Part shown: positions 44,239 to 55,587 of the stretch, in pieces
How positions within the stretch are numbered: position 1 is the stretch's first letter
Layout of the letters: each line of letters starts with the position of its first letter
Assembly (NCBI RefSeq): GCF_945859705.1
Contig: NC_079134.1
Span: forward strand, 69,498,625-69,562,624
Direction: 5' to 3'
DNA from: Episyrphus balteatus
Lineage: Eukaryota; Arthropoda; Insecta; Diptera; Syrphidae
DNA length: 64,000 bases
Notes under the pieces: generated by a model
What the model saw: only the letters and a program-made list of their open reading frames with translations
What the model was told of the DNA's origin: nothing
Database searches by the model: none
Position numbers and translations under genes: made by a program

Positions 44239-45595
44239 AGAGTGACCGCAACTCCCATAGAAAAAGTTTTTTGTCGATTTTTTTTCGGGAGAACCCCATA
44301 AAATGTTAACCCTTTCGAACCCAAGCTATGAAAATCAATATTAAAAAATGTATTTTCCAAAATAATAAATAGCAAAACTAATGTGTTACTCTCATGTTTC
44401 ATGTAAGTAACATGCACTGCCTTTGACCACCAAAAAAAGTCGGACAACTGAGAAAATAATTTTTTATGGAACAATAATACATATGTGCTACTAAGCCAAA
44501 AAGCAAAACACTTTCTGGATTAACTTTTTTTATATCTTTTTTCAAAATTATGACCATATATAAAAAAAAAATTTTTTTCAAAAAAAAAAAAGAAAAAATG
44601 TAATTTAAAATTTGACTAAATTTTTGTAATAATTCAGTAACTGGGCATCATTATCTTTTAATTAAGCCATCGAAACCTAAAAAAATATTTAATGGAATAT
44701 TTTTTACGAATTTTTAAAAATATGTTACATGAGAGTAACGCTGGGTCCGAAAGGGTTAAGCCTTTGCAGATTTTTAGATAGCCTAAATTTCAGCTCCATT
44801 GGATAAGTCTAAATGGTGCCGACACTCGCTCAAAGTATCAAAAATCTCTGTTTTTTCAATTTGCTCTTGCTCCTAAACAGATGGGGTCATTTTCACTTTT
44901 TGTATATTAAATTAAAGGTAGTGTTTTTATACATAATTCAGATGCTAAATTTGTTCAGTCTTACTTTAAAAAAACTATATTGTGTTCAATTTAAATTTTC
45001 AGTACTGGCCTCAAAAAAGAGTTGAGGTGCAAACTCTGTTAACCATGAAACTTTCTGTTATAAGTTGGTGTAAGGTATGTGATCGAAATGTTTACCGTAT
45101 AATTTTAACTACAATACAAGCATCAGGGCACAATAAAATTTACTTTGAAATTTCAAAATCAGCCTTACATTCAAGAAAAACAAAATACTTACGAATTGAG
45201 AACCTCCTCCTTTTGGAAGGTAGTAAAAGAGGTTTCAAAATTATGGTCCAAAACAGATTCTAAAAAATAAAGCTAGGATATCAGTAAAAAAATGTTAATA
45301 AGCACCAAACACTTGATGTAATAACCCAGATTACAGGAGAATTAAAGGCAAAACTCAACTTATGTCAGCTTAGTTCTTCACTATATTATTGTATCCAACT
45401 TCGGATACGGATATCAGTGCCAAAAAAAAATATAGCTAATATCGATATAGTATAGTAATTTTTTCTTAGAAACGACAAAATCACAGTTTATGAAAGAACT
45501 ATGAACTGGCCCACCAAGTGAAACTTCTCATTGTTCTATAAAATTATAGGGTTCCCCCGACCAAATTTCGAAAATCGATTTCTTGCGGTCACTCT
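44239..45595. mobile_element. TA-flanked element with AGAGTGACCGCAA ends, copy 1
   Basis: Inverted ends of at least 23 bp (TATGTACATTAGAGTGACCG, then CAA). It is interrupted at 44310-44755 by a piggyBac-like MITE. A second, degraded copy starts at 52513. Internal frames of up to 93 codons (44982-45263) are not recognisable. No transposase identified. Confidence 0.75.
44310..44755. mobile_element. piggyBac-like MITE
   Basis: 446 bp with TIR CCCTTTCGRACCCA and TTAA on both sides (44306-44309 and 44756-44759). TTAA target and CCC start fit piggyBac. The second copy of the host element (52513) lacks it, giving an empty-site comparison. Confidence 0.85.
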
Positions 45596-45602
45596 AATGT
45601 AC

Positions 45603-46400
45603 ATACAGTCGTCGGCATAATTATTTTTACTGATTTACAATTCTCGATCTAATAAGAATAATTTCTAACGGTTAAACTCTATATAGGTAAAGTTGATGGT
45701 TTTATATGTATTTAATATGTTATGGTTAATCTCATGGTGGTGAAAGTAAGTCATATGAGTGAAATTTGGCTTTCAGACAGCTTTTTTTGTATTAGAAGTG
45801 CTATTTTTTGAGTGCCAAAAGTATTTTGACCAGCATTCTTTTTCAATTTTGTTAAGGTAAAGTAATACGTTTTACTTATTTTAAGCATGTATCCAACAGT
45901 TGAACATGTTTAGGCTCAGATTCATAAAAAAAATTGGAAAAGTTTCGCAAATAAAAATTGAAATTATGGCATTTATTGTTACAAGTTAAAATTCCCGTTA
46001 ACTGTTAAACAAATCAATGAAGAACTGATTTTTTTGCGTCAAGTTATGTCGTAGCTAAAAAACAAACACAAGAGTACGAGGACTGAGTAGAATCTACCAT
46101 GGATGTGCACAAAATAAAAAATTACACAAAAAAAAAAGACAAGTCTTTTTTTGCGCAATTCACTTTGAATCCCAGATTGAACCCTAATATCATGGAGCTG
46201 GAAATTAAATCCCTAGGGAAGAATTTCGTGAACGAAAGCAAAGCCCAGGAAACACAATTTTGGGACTTATTCAGCAAAAAAAACCATTAGTTAACCTCTT
46301 GAAAGCATGTTGAAAACTAAAAAAGCACGTTGTGAAGAGTTTTTTTTTCTGAACAAAGTTTTCTAGACCGCTTCCGAACAAAAAAAGAACTTTCATCGGT
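45603..46400 (+). pseudogene. Tc1-type element remnant
   Basis: Starts with a Tc1-like end (TACAGTCGTCGGCATAATTA). The first about 430 bp resemble the arms of the 25.1-26.8 kb palindrome. The 63-codon frame at 46099-46290 keeps a diverged LNPRLNPNIMELEIKSLGKN and FWDLFSK, matching the region of the last catalytic residue, and a further frame shows SMLKTKKARCEEF, the usual Tc1 C-terminal block. Most of the transposase is deleted. Confidence 0.6.
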
Positions 46401-46657
46401 CCATTAAACCTTGTTCCAGAAAGAAGGAGGCTTACCAATAATAATAATTATTGTTTGTTTTATCGTTTTGTTGTGTTGTGGTGCTTTAATAGTAATAAGA
46501 AATTTGCTTCTTCGTTTTAATATTTGAGTATATTTATATTTTTATATGTTCATTGCAATCAGTGAAAATAAAATTAGATTCGAAGTTTGGCAAATTTTTT
46601 TTCTAAGCAAGACAAACAAGAACGAAAGTCAAACGATAGGTAAATGACAGTCGTAAG

Positions 46658-47327
46658 CAGAGATGGCAGAGTAGATTACGTCAGGTAATCTACTCGGTTA
46701 ACTACGCGTAGTTAATCGAATAAACTACTCGCTTGATTTGTTTCATGTACTACCTACATTTGCTACGTGCAATAACTACATAAAAAACGTTAAATTTTAA
46801 AAATATTTAAAAAAAATCTGGTTTCAAATATTCTCTTCAAATTCACACTATCACAGCTATGTATTTCGATTTGAATAAGACTTTGACAATTTGGTGGTAA
46901 AATTGGCATTTCAAACTACATTTTGACGTCTAGCGCTACGGCAAAAATGGGATTTTTTTTGATTTCCTACATTTGTTACGTCTACTACATAAATGAGGTA
47001 GTTAACGTAGTTTAATGTAGTTAACGTAGTTAAATATAGCAGACGTAGCGCTAGACTTCAAAATGTAGTTTGAAATGCCAATTTTACCACCAAATTGTCA
47101 AAGTCTTATTCAAATCGAAATACATAGCTGTGATAGTGTGAATTTGAAGAGAATATTTGAAACCAGATTTTTTTTTAAATATTTTTAAAATTTAACGTTT
47201 ATTATGTAGTTATTGCACGTAGCAAATGTAGGTAGTACATGAAACAAATCAAGCGAGTAGTTTATTCGATTAACTACGCGTAGTTAACCGAGTAGATTAC
47301 CTGACGTAATCTACTCTGCCATCTCTG
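46658..47327. mobile_element. hAT-type foldback MITE
   Basis: 670-bp near-perfect palindrome with arms of about 285 bp and a loop of about 100 bp. It starts CAGAGATGGCAGAGTAGATT and has an exact 8-bp target duplication GTCGTAAG (46650-46657 and 47328-47335). No coding capacity. The loop has repeated GTAGTTAACGTAGTT words. Confidence 0.92.
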
Positions 47328-47335
47328 GTCGTAAG

Positions 47336-48663
47336 CATTTACGAGTATCGTTTAAATAAAATCATTATCGTAATACCTAATCGCATTTGAACAAGAACGA
47401 ATTATATTAAACGATAATCGTTTTACAAAATAGGCCACATAATTAAAATATTTCAGACAGAACACGATTTTTAAATCTTCCAAATTAATAAAAAAAAAAA
47501 ACGATGATAAATGAATACAGTTCTATTGAACCTTAAATAATTGGTAAGGGATGCTTTTTGTAGGCAACTTACCTACCCGACAACTAAAACTTAAATAATT
47601 ATCTTATAACTTATGTTGTTATAGGTATATTGTGTGATGAGGAAAAAAGCAACTAACTGCAAACTTAATACGAACTTCTTACGGTGTTTCAACTTCAACA
47701 ACTGCTGTGGACTGTGGAGTAAATTCAACATTTATAGAATGAGGAGATAGTGGCGTGATTTTCAATATTCATTTTGTCTCACTCATACACATCATGTTAA
47801 CTCGAAGATGTATGAAACTGAAGTCTCTACTAACGGATGAAAACATGTAAACACAAAAATCAGGCGATATTACGTCATTAATTTAAGAGGAAACCGCCAC
47901 CGCTTCCTTTTATATTTACTGGACGAATAAAATGGGGAAAATGTAGCTGTAGCTTGTAACACTTTCAAAATTTGAGTTAGATTTCGTCAACTCTCGCTTC
48001 AAGCGTCAGCGATACCATAGTATTCAGGTGATAAAGATAAATAAGATTATGCACATATTTTTTTTAAATGTACTTTAGTTGCACGATCTTCACTCCTGGC
48101 TTTTGCCAGGAGTCAATTAAAAAAAAAATATTTCCATTTAATTGTTAAGGGAATCTCATTTACCCACTGTCAGATTATTTCGTCCACTATGACAAAACAA
48201 ATTACCTCTACCCACTGAGATACTTTTTAAATCAATATATTTTCGTATGAACTATAAACACCTTAAAACCAAACTGAAACTGCAGCTCGTTCAAATTAAG
48301 TGCATAAATATTTCTTCGTTTAAATTGGATATTCAATTGTGCACAACAAGCATACAATAGAGAAATTGCTAATGAAATGTACCTACTTACCTTTTACTAA
48401 GTTTTCTTTTTATTTGACCAATTCCACACAATACAAATTTTTATAACTAAGAAGATGATTGAACTATTCAAAATTTACTCGCACGCATTTATTTATTGCA
48501 ATCAAATATTATCCCAAGCAAATTTGTATAGAGAAAGAACAACACCATTCAGTTTTCACAGTTTGATCAAGACTAAATTACTAAATTGTTGTGCTATAAA
48601 ATTTGTAATCTCGACCATGAACAAAAAATACCAAGACTGGAAACTCGGAGGTCAACTGTGATG
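47336..48663. other. No recognised feature
   Basis: A small hairpin (CTCCTGGC TTTT GCCAGGAG) lies at about 48090-48113. Otherwise AT-rich without coding signal. Confidence 0.35.
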
Positions 48664-49186
48664 CGTTCTTTTATTCGACAATGTTAACTATTGTTAACAA
48701 TAGTTAACTTTCATCGTTCCTAAATGAGAAAAAAGTTACAAAGTGTAACATCGTGACGTCACAACATCGTTCCTAAATCCAGTGTTGAAGTGTCAAATAG
48801 TTACATTTTGTTACTTTTTTCAACTCAGCTCCTGGACTTGAGTTTCAATGTTAATCTGTCAAACACAACTAAATGGAGAAGAGAGGGGATGATGTGAGAA
48901 GAGAATTTCTTGTTTGTTTCCGTATTTGAAATTATTGAATGCATATTTTTTTTTCAATTTGCTTAGAATTCAATTAAAAAGAATTATTTCAGTACGAAAT
49001 TATTTTTTTCTTGTTTATTCATTCATAAAATTAATCTCAAAAATTTTTCTTTTGACAGATCAACAAAATGTAACATTTAGTCGTTCCTAAATCAAAGTTT
49101 ACATTTTGTAACAAAATCTAACAAAAACAAATACAACGATTTTTTTGACATAACAACAATAGTTAACATTGTTCAATAAAAGAACG
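48664..49186. mobile_element. MITE with CGTTCTTTTATT ends, copy 2
   Basis: 523 bp, same family and orientation as 17869-18390. Here the inverted ends extend outward to ACTGTGATSCGTTCTTTTAT. The right end is duplicated further by the tandem units downstream. Confidence 0.8.
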
Positions 49187-49355
49187 GATCACAGTGATCC
49201 GTGACGTCTGCCTACAACATAAACAAAAAATACCAAGACTGGAAACCATAAACAAAAAATACCAAGACTGGAAACTTTCGTACGTCTTTCCCCCCAAAAC
49301 CCTTTTGTGTACCTTCCCTTCAAGCAAACAGGTCCGACCTCGGTCCGAATCCGCT
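49147..49355. repeat. 209-bp direct duplication, copy A
   Basis: Begins with the last 40 bp of the MITE and continues through two copies of CATAAACAAAAAATACCAAG to CCGAATCCGCT. Repeated at 49404-49612. Confidence 0.9.
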
Positions 49356-49403
49356 TTGACATAACAACAATAGTTAACATTGTTCAATAAAAGAATCCGT
49401 TTT

Positions 49404-49612
49404 GACATAACAACAATAGTTAACATTGTTCAATAAAAGAACGGATCACAGTGATCAGTGACGTCTGCCTACAACATAAACAAAAAATACCAAGACTGGA
49501 AACCATAAACAAAAAATACCAAGACTGGAAACTTTCGTACGTCTTTCCCCCCAAAACCCTTTTGTGTACCTTCCCTTCAAGCAAACAGGTCCGACCTCGG
49601 TCCGAATCCGCT
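49404..49612. repeat. 209-bp direct duplication, copy B
   Basis: Nearly identical to 49147-49355. A partial third unit carrying only the MITE end lies between them (49358-49396). Confidence 0.9.
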
Positions 49613-50473
49613 CCGCCTGAGGCGGAGCTGAGTCCGTCTTCGGATCAGAAACTGGTCCGAAGGCGGCTCAAATTAGTATGGAAATTATAATCACCGCGAA
49701 GTCGATTGCATATGTATTGGTGTGGTGAAAATCTCCATTCCGAGAAAACGGAGCCGAAGGCGGACCTGAGCCGGAGCAGCGAAAACCTACCAGAAAGAGG
49801 AATAAGAAAGGGATGACATTTCGCATTTGCGACCAAAAAAAGAACAAGATTTATTTTTTTTTCACTGAAACTGTTTTATTTTTTATTTTATTTTGGCAAA
49901 CGAAATTTTCACAATAAATATAATATAAAATACAATACATTTTTTTTTTTCATTTTATTTCATTTGATGCTGCTGCTGTTGTTGGTGTTTTTTTAGATAC
50001 CCAATCGCATGTTTCACCTTCTAGATTTTTCTTCATCTACAACACAAGAAGAAACAACATTTTAACCCAAACACTTTGAGCGATATATAAAACATACCTT
50101 TTTTGTTTTCCATATTGTTTATAATTTAATAAAATTGTTTATAATTAATAAACTAACATTATACAAACAACGACACGAGACATGACGCGACCAAACACTT
50201 CAACAAAAAATAACAAAATGACGCTTTTGCTCTTGTTGGCTATGTCTGTCTACTTTTTTTTCCTTTTCTCAGTTTTCACCACGATTCTCTTAGACTTTGT
50301 GTTCATACACAAAAAGTTGCAAGTGTGTGAGTGCAACCCCGCTTTTCTGGGTCGGAGGTCGGACTGTCTTTTCTGGACTCCGTTTTCTTGCTTGAAGGGA
50401 TTGTATAAAAAAAGAAGGTATGATCATTAGAAAAAACTCAGTATCGAGAACTGTCAAAACTTATGGCTACTTA
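49613..50473. other. Mixed repeat sequence, locally GC-rich
   Basis: 49600-49800 is GC-rich with CCGAAGGCGG words in both orientations. 50290-50400 is inverted relative to 52420-52515. The 82-codon frame at 50182 has no recognised domain. Confidence 0.4.
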
Positions 50474-50942
50474 TAGCGTTTTCGTTTGGTCGTCCGGGAC
50501 TGTCCGGAATTCTCCCGAACGATTCTGAAACTGATCGTTTGGCACTCAATGACAGTTCTAATTCTGAAAAGAAGAGAAAATCGATTCCGAATTTTGAGGC
50601 AGAATCAAAACCAGAATCACGCACACATGTTCACACTTAAGACGTCAAAGTAATGAAATGTCATTCTTTGTTGTTCATTTCTCAATTTTAAGATTTTTAA
50701 CTATGCACAAACTTTAAACTATATTAAAATAATGTGAAGAAAACAAAACAAAAATAGATAACTTAATGATAATAAAAAAAAATAAACAAAACAAAACTTT
50801 CATCAGACGTTCGCATTTGATGTTTCACAAATACAAGGAAACCCAAACTTCAGAATCAAAAAAAAGTATACAACTCTGATCGTTTGGCATTCCGGATCGG
50901 ACAGTCCCGGACGCTTCTAAGAATTCCCAAACGAAAACGCTA
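50474..50942. mobile_element. Harbinger-like MITE with TAGCGTTTTCG ends
   Basis: 469 bp with inverted ends TAGCGTTTTCGTTTGG and a TTA duplication (50471-50473 and 50943-50945). Subterminal GTCCGGGACTGTCCGG also has an inverted partner. Non-coding. Confidence 0.7.
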
Positions 50943-51202
50943 TTAAGGTTTTGACAGCCCAGCCCATTGAAATTGTTGTTGTAAACAAATTTTTCTTTGA
51001 AATTGTTGTTGCTTTTGACTTTGCCAAATGCCAAACGTCAAAACACTATTACCCCATTTTGTAAGATGGCGGCTCTAATGATCATACCTTGTCTTTTTAT
51101 ACCATGTTTGTGTACAGCGTTGTCTGTGAATATATGTGAAAGCCACCACTATATTTGGGCTTTACGTACTATAATACTGTTAAAGAAATATATAGTACTA
51201 TA

Positions 51203-51410
51203 GCCGTTTTTTATTATCACTTGATCTATATAGATCATTAATTAAAATGTATTACAACAACTACATGAGATCTTGCTTTTCATCAGGATCACGAATCGTG
51301 ATCTTGCTTTTCATCAGGATCACGAATCGTGATCTTGCAAGATCTCATGTAGTTGTTGTAATACATTTTAATTAATGATCTATATGGATTAAGTGATAAT
51401 AAAAAACGGC
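51203..51410. mobile_element. TA-flanked palindromic MITE
   Basis: 208-bp palindrome starting GCCGTTTTTTATTATCACTT, flanked by TA. The centre carries a direct duplication of CTTGCTTTTCATCAGGATCA and following bases. Confidence 0.8.
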
Positions 51411-51412
51411 TA

Positions 51413-52279
51413 ATGTAAAAAAGTACATTATCTGATGTACAGAATTTTGAAATACAGTATTTTGACCAACCAGAATTTTGACTTTCAGAATTTCTACTAC
51501 TCTGAGGTGAACGAAATCAAAAACAAAAATATTTCTTATGTTGATTGAACTTTATTGCTTTATATTGTCCATGTACTTATCTGAACTCGCCTAAACCTAG
51601 CCTACTAAGACCGTGTGTTGATTGAGTTAATTTTTAAGTTAAAGTTTTCATCTTCGTTAAAATTTTAGCCTTCTCTACAGGAGGATACATTTAAACCTAT
51701 TTTATTCACAACGCTTGTGTCAAAATTAAACCTAGGTTAAAATTGTCACCTAAATTTTAACGCAATTAAAACACCTCCTAAATGTTTTTAAGATATTTTA
51801 TATTCCATTTCTGCTACTGAAGAGTTCACAAAAAGTATTTTTTCAATCATGATTCATGAACTCAAAACGGCGAAAATTGAAATGTTGAATATGAAAAACC
51901 TTATGATAATTTTTTGTCTACAAAAAAATTTTGAATAATATTTACAAGAAGTGCAAAAAATAAAGGTTTTACAAACAATAATATGCAACAACTTTAACAA
52001 AAATTCCTTGACTTCTTTATTTACTTATAAATACTATATTTGTGTGGAAAGTACTATTTTTTTACAGTTTTTCCTCAAAATACTATAATCGGTTCCGAAA
52101 ATGTTGGGAACCCTACTACAAGCTGCGAGGTGTGGTGAATGTCGTGAACCTATCGTTGTGTTCGTGTCCCATGTTTGATGAATGTCGTGAATCTTTAAAT
52201 GTGTGCGTGTTAACGTCATTTACCAACGTGGTGACTTTCACATCTATTCACACACAACACTTTACTCAAAAGGGTTTTG
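51413..52279. other. No recognised feature
   Basis: AT-rich stretch with no coding domains. Confidence 0.35.
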
Positions 52280-52510
52280 GGGGGAAAGACGTACGAAAGT
52301 TTCTAGTCTTTGTATTTTTTGTTTATGGTCTCGCCTCCACTTTCGCCTCGACGTTAAGTAAAACCACAAATAAATGTTAACTTGGGTTCGAAATTATTGA
52401 ATGAAAACAAAGCTCCCCTTCAAGCAAGAAAACAGAGTTCAGAAAAGACACTCCGACCGAGAAAAACCTAGTTGCACTCACCCACTTGCAACTTTTTGTG
52501 TATGAACACG
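52280..52510. repeat. Inverted copy of the 49.2-50.4 kb repeat
   Basis: GGGGGGAAAGACGTACGAAA and the following phrase are the reverse complement of the segment inside both 209-bp duplications. CCCCTTCAAGCAAGAAAACA to TGTGTATGAACAC is the reverse complement of 50300-50400. These may be the right arm of a larger element starting near 49.2 kb. Confidence 0.6.
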
Positions 52511-52908
52511 TAGAGTGACCGCAACTCCCATTGACAAAATTTTTTGTCGAATTTTTTTTCGGGGGAACCTCATAAAATGTTCCGTCTTTGCAGATTTTTA
52601 GATAGCCAAAATTTCAGCTCGATTGGATAAGTCTAAATGGTGCCGACACTCGCTCAAAGTATCAAAAATCTCTATTTTTCACTGTTTTTCGCAGAAAATT
52701 AGAACTAGCTTCCAAACAGAGGGGGTTATTTTAACTTTTTATATATTAAATTAAAGGTAGTGTTGTTACACATAATTCAGATGCTAAACTTGTTTAGTTT
52801 TACTAATAAAAAAAAATATTGTCATCAATTTAAATTTTCAGTACTTCCCTCAAAAAGAGCTGAAGTGCAAACTCGATTTAAAATGAAACTTTCTATGTTA
52901 TAGAAAGG

Positions 52909-53448
52909 CACAGTACACATAATAAGGTAATATATTCCGAACGTTGTCAAAATTTGTTTGTCAAAAATGGGCACCAATCTGTCAGGTCGGCCTTTAATTT
53001 TTATATTTCAATCGCAGTAAACAGGAAATTAGTTTTTGTTTTAAGCCTGGTACGCTGTTCGCGCTAAATTTTAGCTTCCATACAAATTATCGAAAAATTT
53101 TATCTGAGCTAAAATGGTTCCCATACAAACTATCGATAACTTGTATGGGAATTTTATCTTGGCTAACATTTAGCGCGAACAGCGTACCAGGCTTTAATTT
53201 ATAAAATGTCATTTAAAAATATTATAAATTGAAAAATAACAAATTTTCTTCGTGTTTCATCGCGGAAAATAATAAATAATTGTTTAAAAATTAGTGGTGT
53301 GCGTGGTTTATTGGTTTTTGTGCGTTTTTCGTCGGTATTTTAAACAATTAAGAATTCGGTAGCTGACATTGGTCGCCAAAGTGTCATGTTTTGACAATCT
53401 GGCGACCAATGTCAGTTCGGAATACATTACCTTTTTGTGTGTACTGTG
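52909..53448. mobile_element. Mutator-like MITE, copy 1 (with nested MITE)
   Basis: Inverted ends CACAGTACACA followed by AAGGTAAT-type sequence, and an exact 9-bp duplication ATAGAAAGG (52900-52908 and 53449-53457). Without the nested 150-bp MITE and its duplication it is 387 bp, matching copy 2 at 55986. Nine-base duplications suggest the Mutator group. Confidence 0.85.
53044..53193. mobile_element. Harbinger-like 150-bp palindromic MITE, copy 1
   Basis: AGCCTGGTACGCTGTTCGCG ... CAGCGTACCAGGCT with TTA on both sides (53041-53043 and 53194-53196). Internally nearly a complete palindrome. Two more copies are at 55382 and 57308. Confidence 0.92.
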
Positions 53449-53545
53449 ATAGAAAGGTATCTAATCGAAATGCTTTTCGTATAATATAATAATAATATAT
53501 AATAATTTTATCAACAATAAGGGCACAGAGTCAAATTGACTGAAG

Positions 53546-53905
53546 AAAAGGGCACCCATTAGGGGTTGAACCTGCTATGTATTTTTTTATAGAAAAAAAA
53601 AAAATAAAATGCAGTTGTAAAATACATATTTGTTATTTTTTTTATGCAGTTTAAGCTTCACGAGTCGTTTCGTTGACAGTTCAATAATTTTGTTAAAATA
53701 AACTCGCGCTTTTTGCTAATTTAATTTGTATGTAAATAAATTAACTTAAAATAAAATGTGAGTATTAATTCTATTGCGTTTTTGTTTTCATATTAGCTGC
53801 GTTCCTTTGGAAATATTTATCTACTTTTTAGTACTTAAAGCTGCTTTGAACTACTTTTTCAGTATAGCAAAGTAGATCAAAGTAGTTTTAACTTAGAGTA
53901 TATAA
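53546..53905. other. No recognised feature
   Basis: AT-rich. No coding or clear repeat ends. Confidence 0.3.
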
Positions 53906-53906
53906 T

Positions 53907-54353
53907 AGGTGTGTTTTTTATTACAACCGGTCTTAACTAGACAAAAAAAACGCAGTCTGGGCTAAGCAATTTACATGTTAAATACAACAACACCTTAGCC
54001 CCTTGGGCTTAGTTGTTTAGCCCGAAGATTTCTCTGGGCTTAACTTTTTGAAGAGTTTTAAATCTGTGCTACCAAACAAATTTTTCATAAATTGTCTAGA
54101 ATTTGTTTAAAAACGTGAAAACTCACGTTTGGAAGGACAAAATGTATTAAAATAGTTTTGCTAGCATACATTTTTGTACCTCTTTGTAAAACATACATGG
54201 AAAATACAAGAAATCAAAAAATATGACTACTCTAAATTTTTGTTGTGTCTGCTGTTTTCGGAACATTCAATATACAGTGCGCCAAGATTTCAGGTTAAGC
54301 CCCGAGGCGTTTTTTTTGTCCAGTTAAGACCGGTGGTAATAAAAAACACACCT
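53907..54353. mobile_element. MITE with AGGTGTGTTTTTTATTAC ends
   Basis: About 447 bp with inverted ends of about 48 bp (AGGTGTGTTTTTTATTACMA, then CCGGTCTTAAC). Flanking bases are TATATAAT / AATATAT, so the target duplication is ambiguous. No coding. Confidence 0.75.
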
Positions 54354-54354
54354 A

Positions 54355-55162
54355 ATATATGGAGTGCTTGTTCTTATACCTAATACATTGTAACGCCATA
54401 TACATGGATAGCGGTCGCTGCCTTCATTTTTCAGTGCGTGTCCGGTTCCGCAGCTGTAAATAAACACGCTTGTTGATGACAGCCATCAATTGAAAATAAA
54501 ATGGAGGCATGTACTCAACGAAAAACTTAAAGAAACTAGATCCCTCTATAAAAGCTTCACGGAACTAACAGCACAAGCACTCCATATATTATATCCTCTA
54601 AGAGTGGTACGTCCCATGAAATTGAAAAATGGTAATTTTTTTTCCTTTGCGTGCGATATCTATGTAACTATTATCTGTGGTACAAGTCTACAAGTCTGTC
54701 TACGATCTTATGAGATTATCTAAGGTTTGTGGACTCGATAATTTGAGCTTAGAACCTATTTCAATAATTGAAATTAGAGATGATAGAGGGCGAAGTAGAT
54801 TTTTGTATAAGAAAAAGAAAGATAATATGACGTCATTCGATTAAATGCATTACATTGGGCTTAAGCCAAACGTCAGTGTCGAAGAAAAAAAAAATAAAAC
54901 AGAAAAAGAAAACTTTTGCCATTTCAATTTTGAGGAAAAGTGTATGAATTATGCATTTATGCGTTTGTTTTCCTCAGAATTGATTTGATTTGATTGGTTG
55001 GTTTTTTCTTGTTCTTCTTTAATAAACAATTATGAAAGAAAGGAAAAAGACAAAGATAGATTGCTTAAAAGCCCAATCGGATGATGTCAATTGCACATAG
55101 GTAGGCTTAAAGCTTAAAGGGGATTATGTATGCGAATTAAACAGCTAATAGCATGATGGTCA
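54355..55162. other. No recognised feature
   Basis: No domain in the short frames. A hairpin (GCATGATGGT CAT GTTATACCATCATGC) lies at 55150-55178, partly overlapping the LTR start. Confidence 0.3.
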
Positions 55163-55338
55163 TGTTATACCATCATGCTGAATTAAATATTAGTATAACA
55201 CTATACTCAACCATAATCTATTTACATCTATTACCACTGCTCTATACTTTATATCTTGCATTACTTAATTCTCTTTTAATAAATCATAGTTTAACCTTTA
55301 ACCGGCTTGTTTCGTTTCGTGGTCCTTAAGGTATTACA
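55163..55338 (+). repeat. 5' LTR of Gypsy-type element A
   Basis: 176 bp with near-inverted ends TGTTATACC / GGTATTACA. AATAAA-type signal at about 55280. It is followed after one base by a primer-binding site starting TGGCGATGAGG. No 3' LTR seen. Confidence 0.6.
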
Positions 55339-55339
55339 C

Positions 55340-55350
55340 TGGCGATGAGG
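55340..55350 (+). promoter_or_regulatory. Primer-binding site of Gypsy-type element A
   Basis: TGGCGATGAGG one base after the LTR; nearly the same site (TGGCGACGAGG) follows the LTR of element B. TGG pairs with the CCA end of a tRNA; I cannot say which tRNA. Confidence 0.55.
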
Positions 55351-55381
55351 AACAAAAGTTAAAATTATAGAGCGTTGTTAA

Positions 55382-55531
55382 AGCCTGGTACGCTGCTCGC
55401 GCTAAAATTTAGCTGAGATAAAATTCCCATACAAGTTATCGATAACTTGTATGGGATCCATTTTATCTCGGCTAAAAATTTTCGATAATTTGTATGGGAG
55501 CTAAAATTTAGCGCGAGCAGCGTACCAGGCT
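55382..55531. mobile_element. Harbinger-like 150-bp palindromic MITE, copy 2
   Basis: Same family as 53044-53193, with TAA on both sides (55379-55381 and 55532-55534). It sits in the leader between the primer-binding site and gag of element A. Confidence 0.92.
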
Positions 55532-55587
55532 TAAAGTTTAATATTTTTTATCAAACTAAAAAGTATATTCGCTTCTTTGATTATAAA

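Larger units (their letters stand above)
52513..53545. mobile_element. TA-type element with GAGTGACCGCAA end, copy 2
   Basis: Left end and about 390 bp match 44240-45040 (without the MITE there). It is interrupted by the Mutator-like MITE at 52909-53448, after which the match to copy 1 resumes (ATCGAAATGCTTTTCGTATA). The right end is not found. Confidence 0.7.

Noticed and set aside
48090..48113. Hairpin CTCCTGGC/GCCAGGAG as a transcription terminator or small RNA
   Set aside because: Isolated hairpin in eukaryotic intergenic DNA, with no supporting context.
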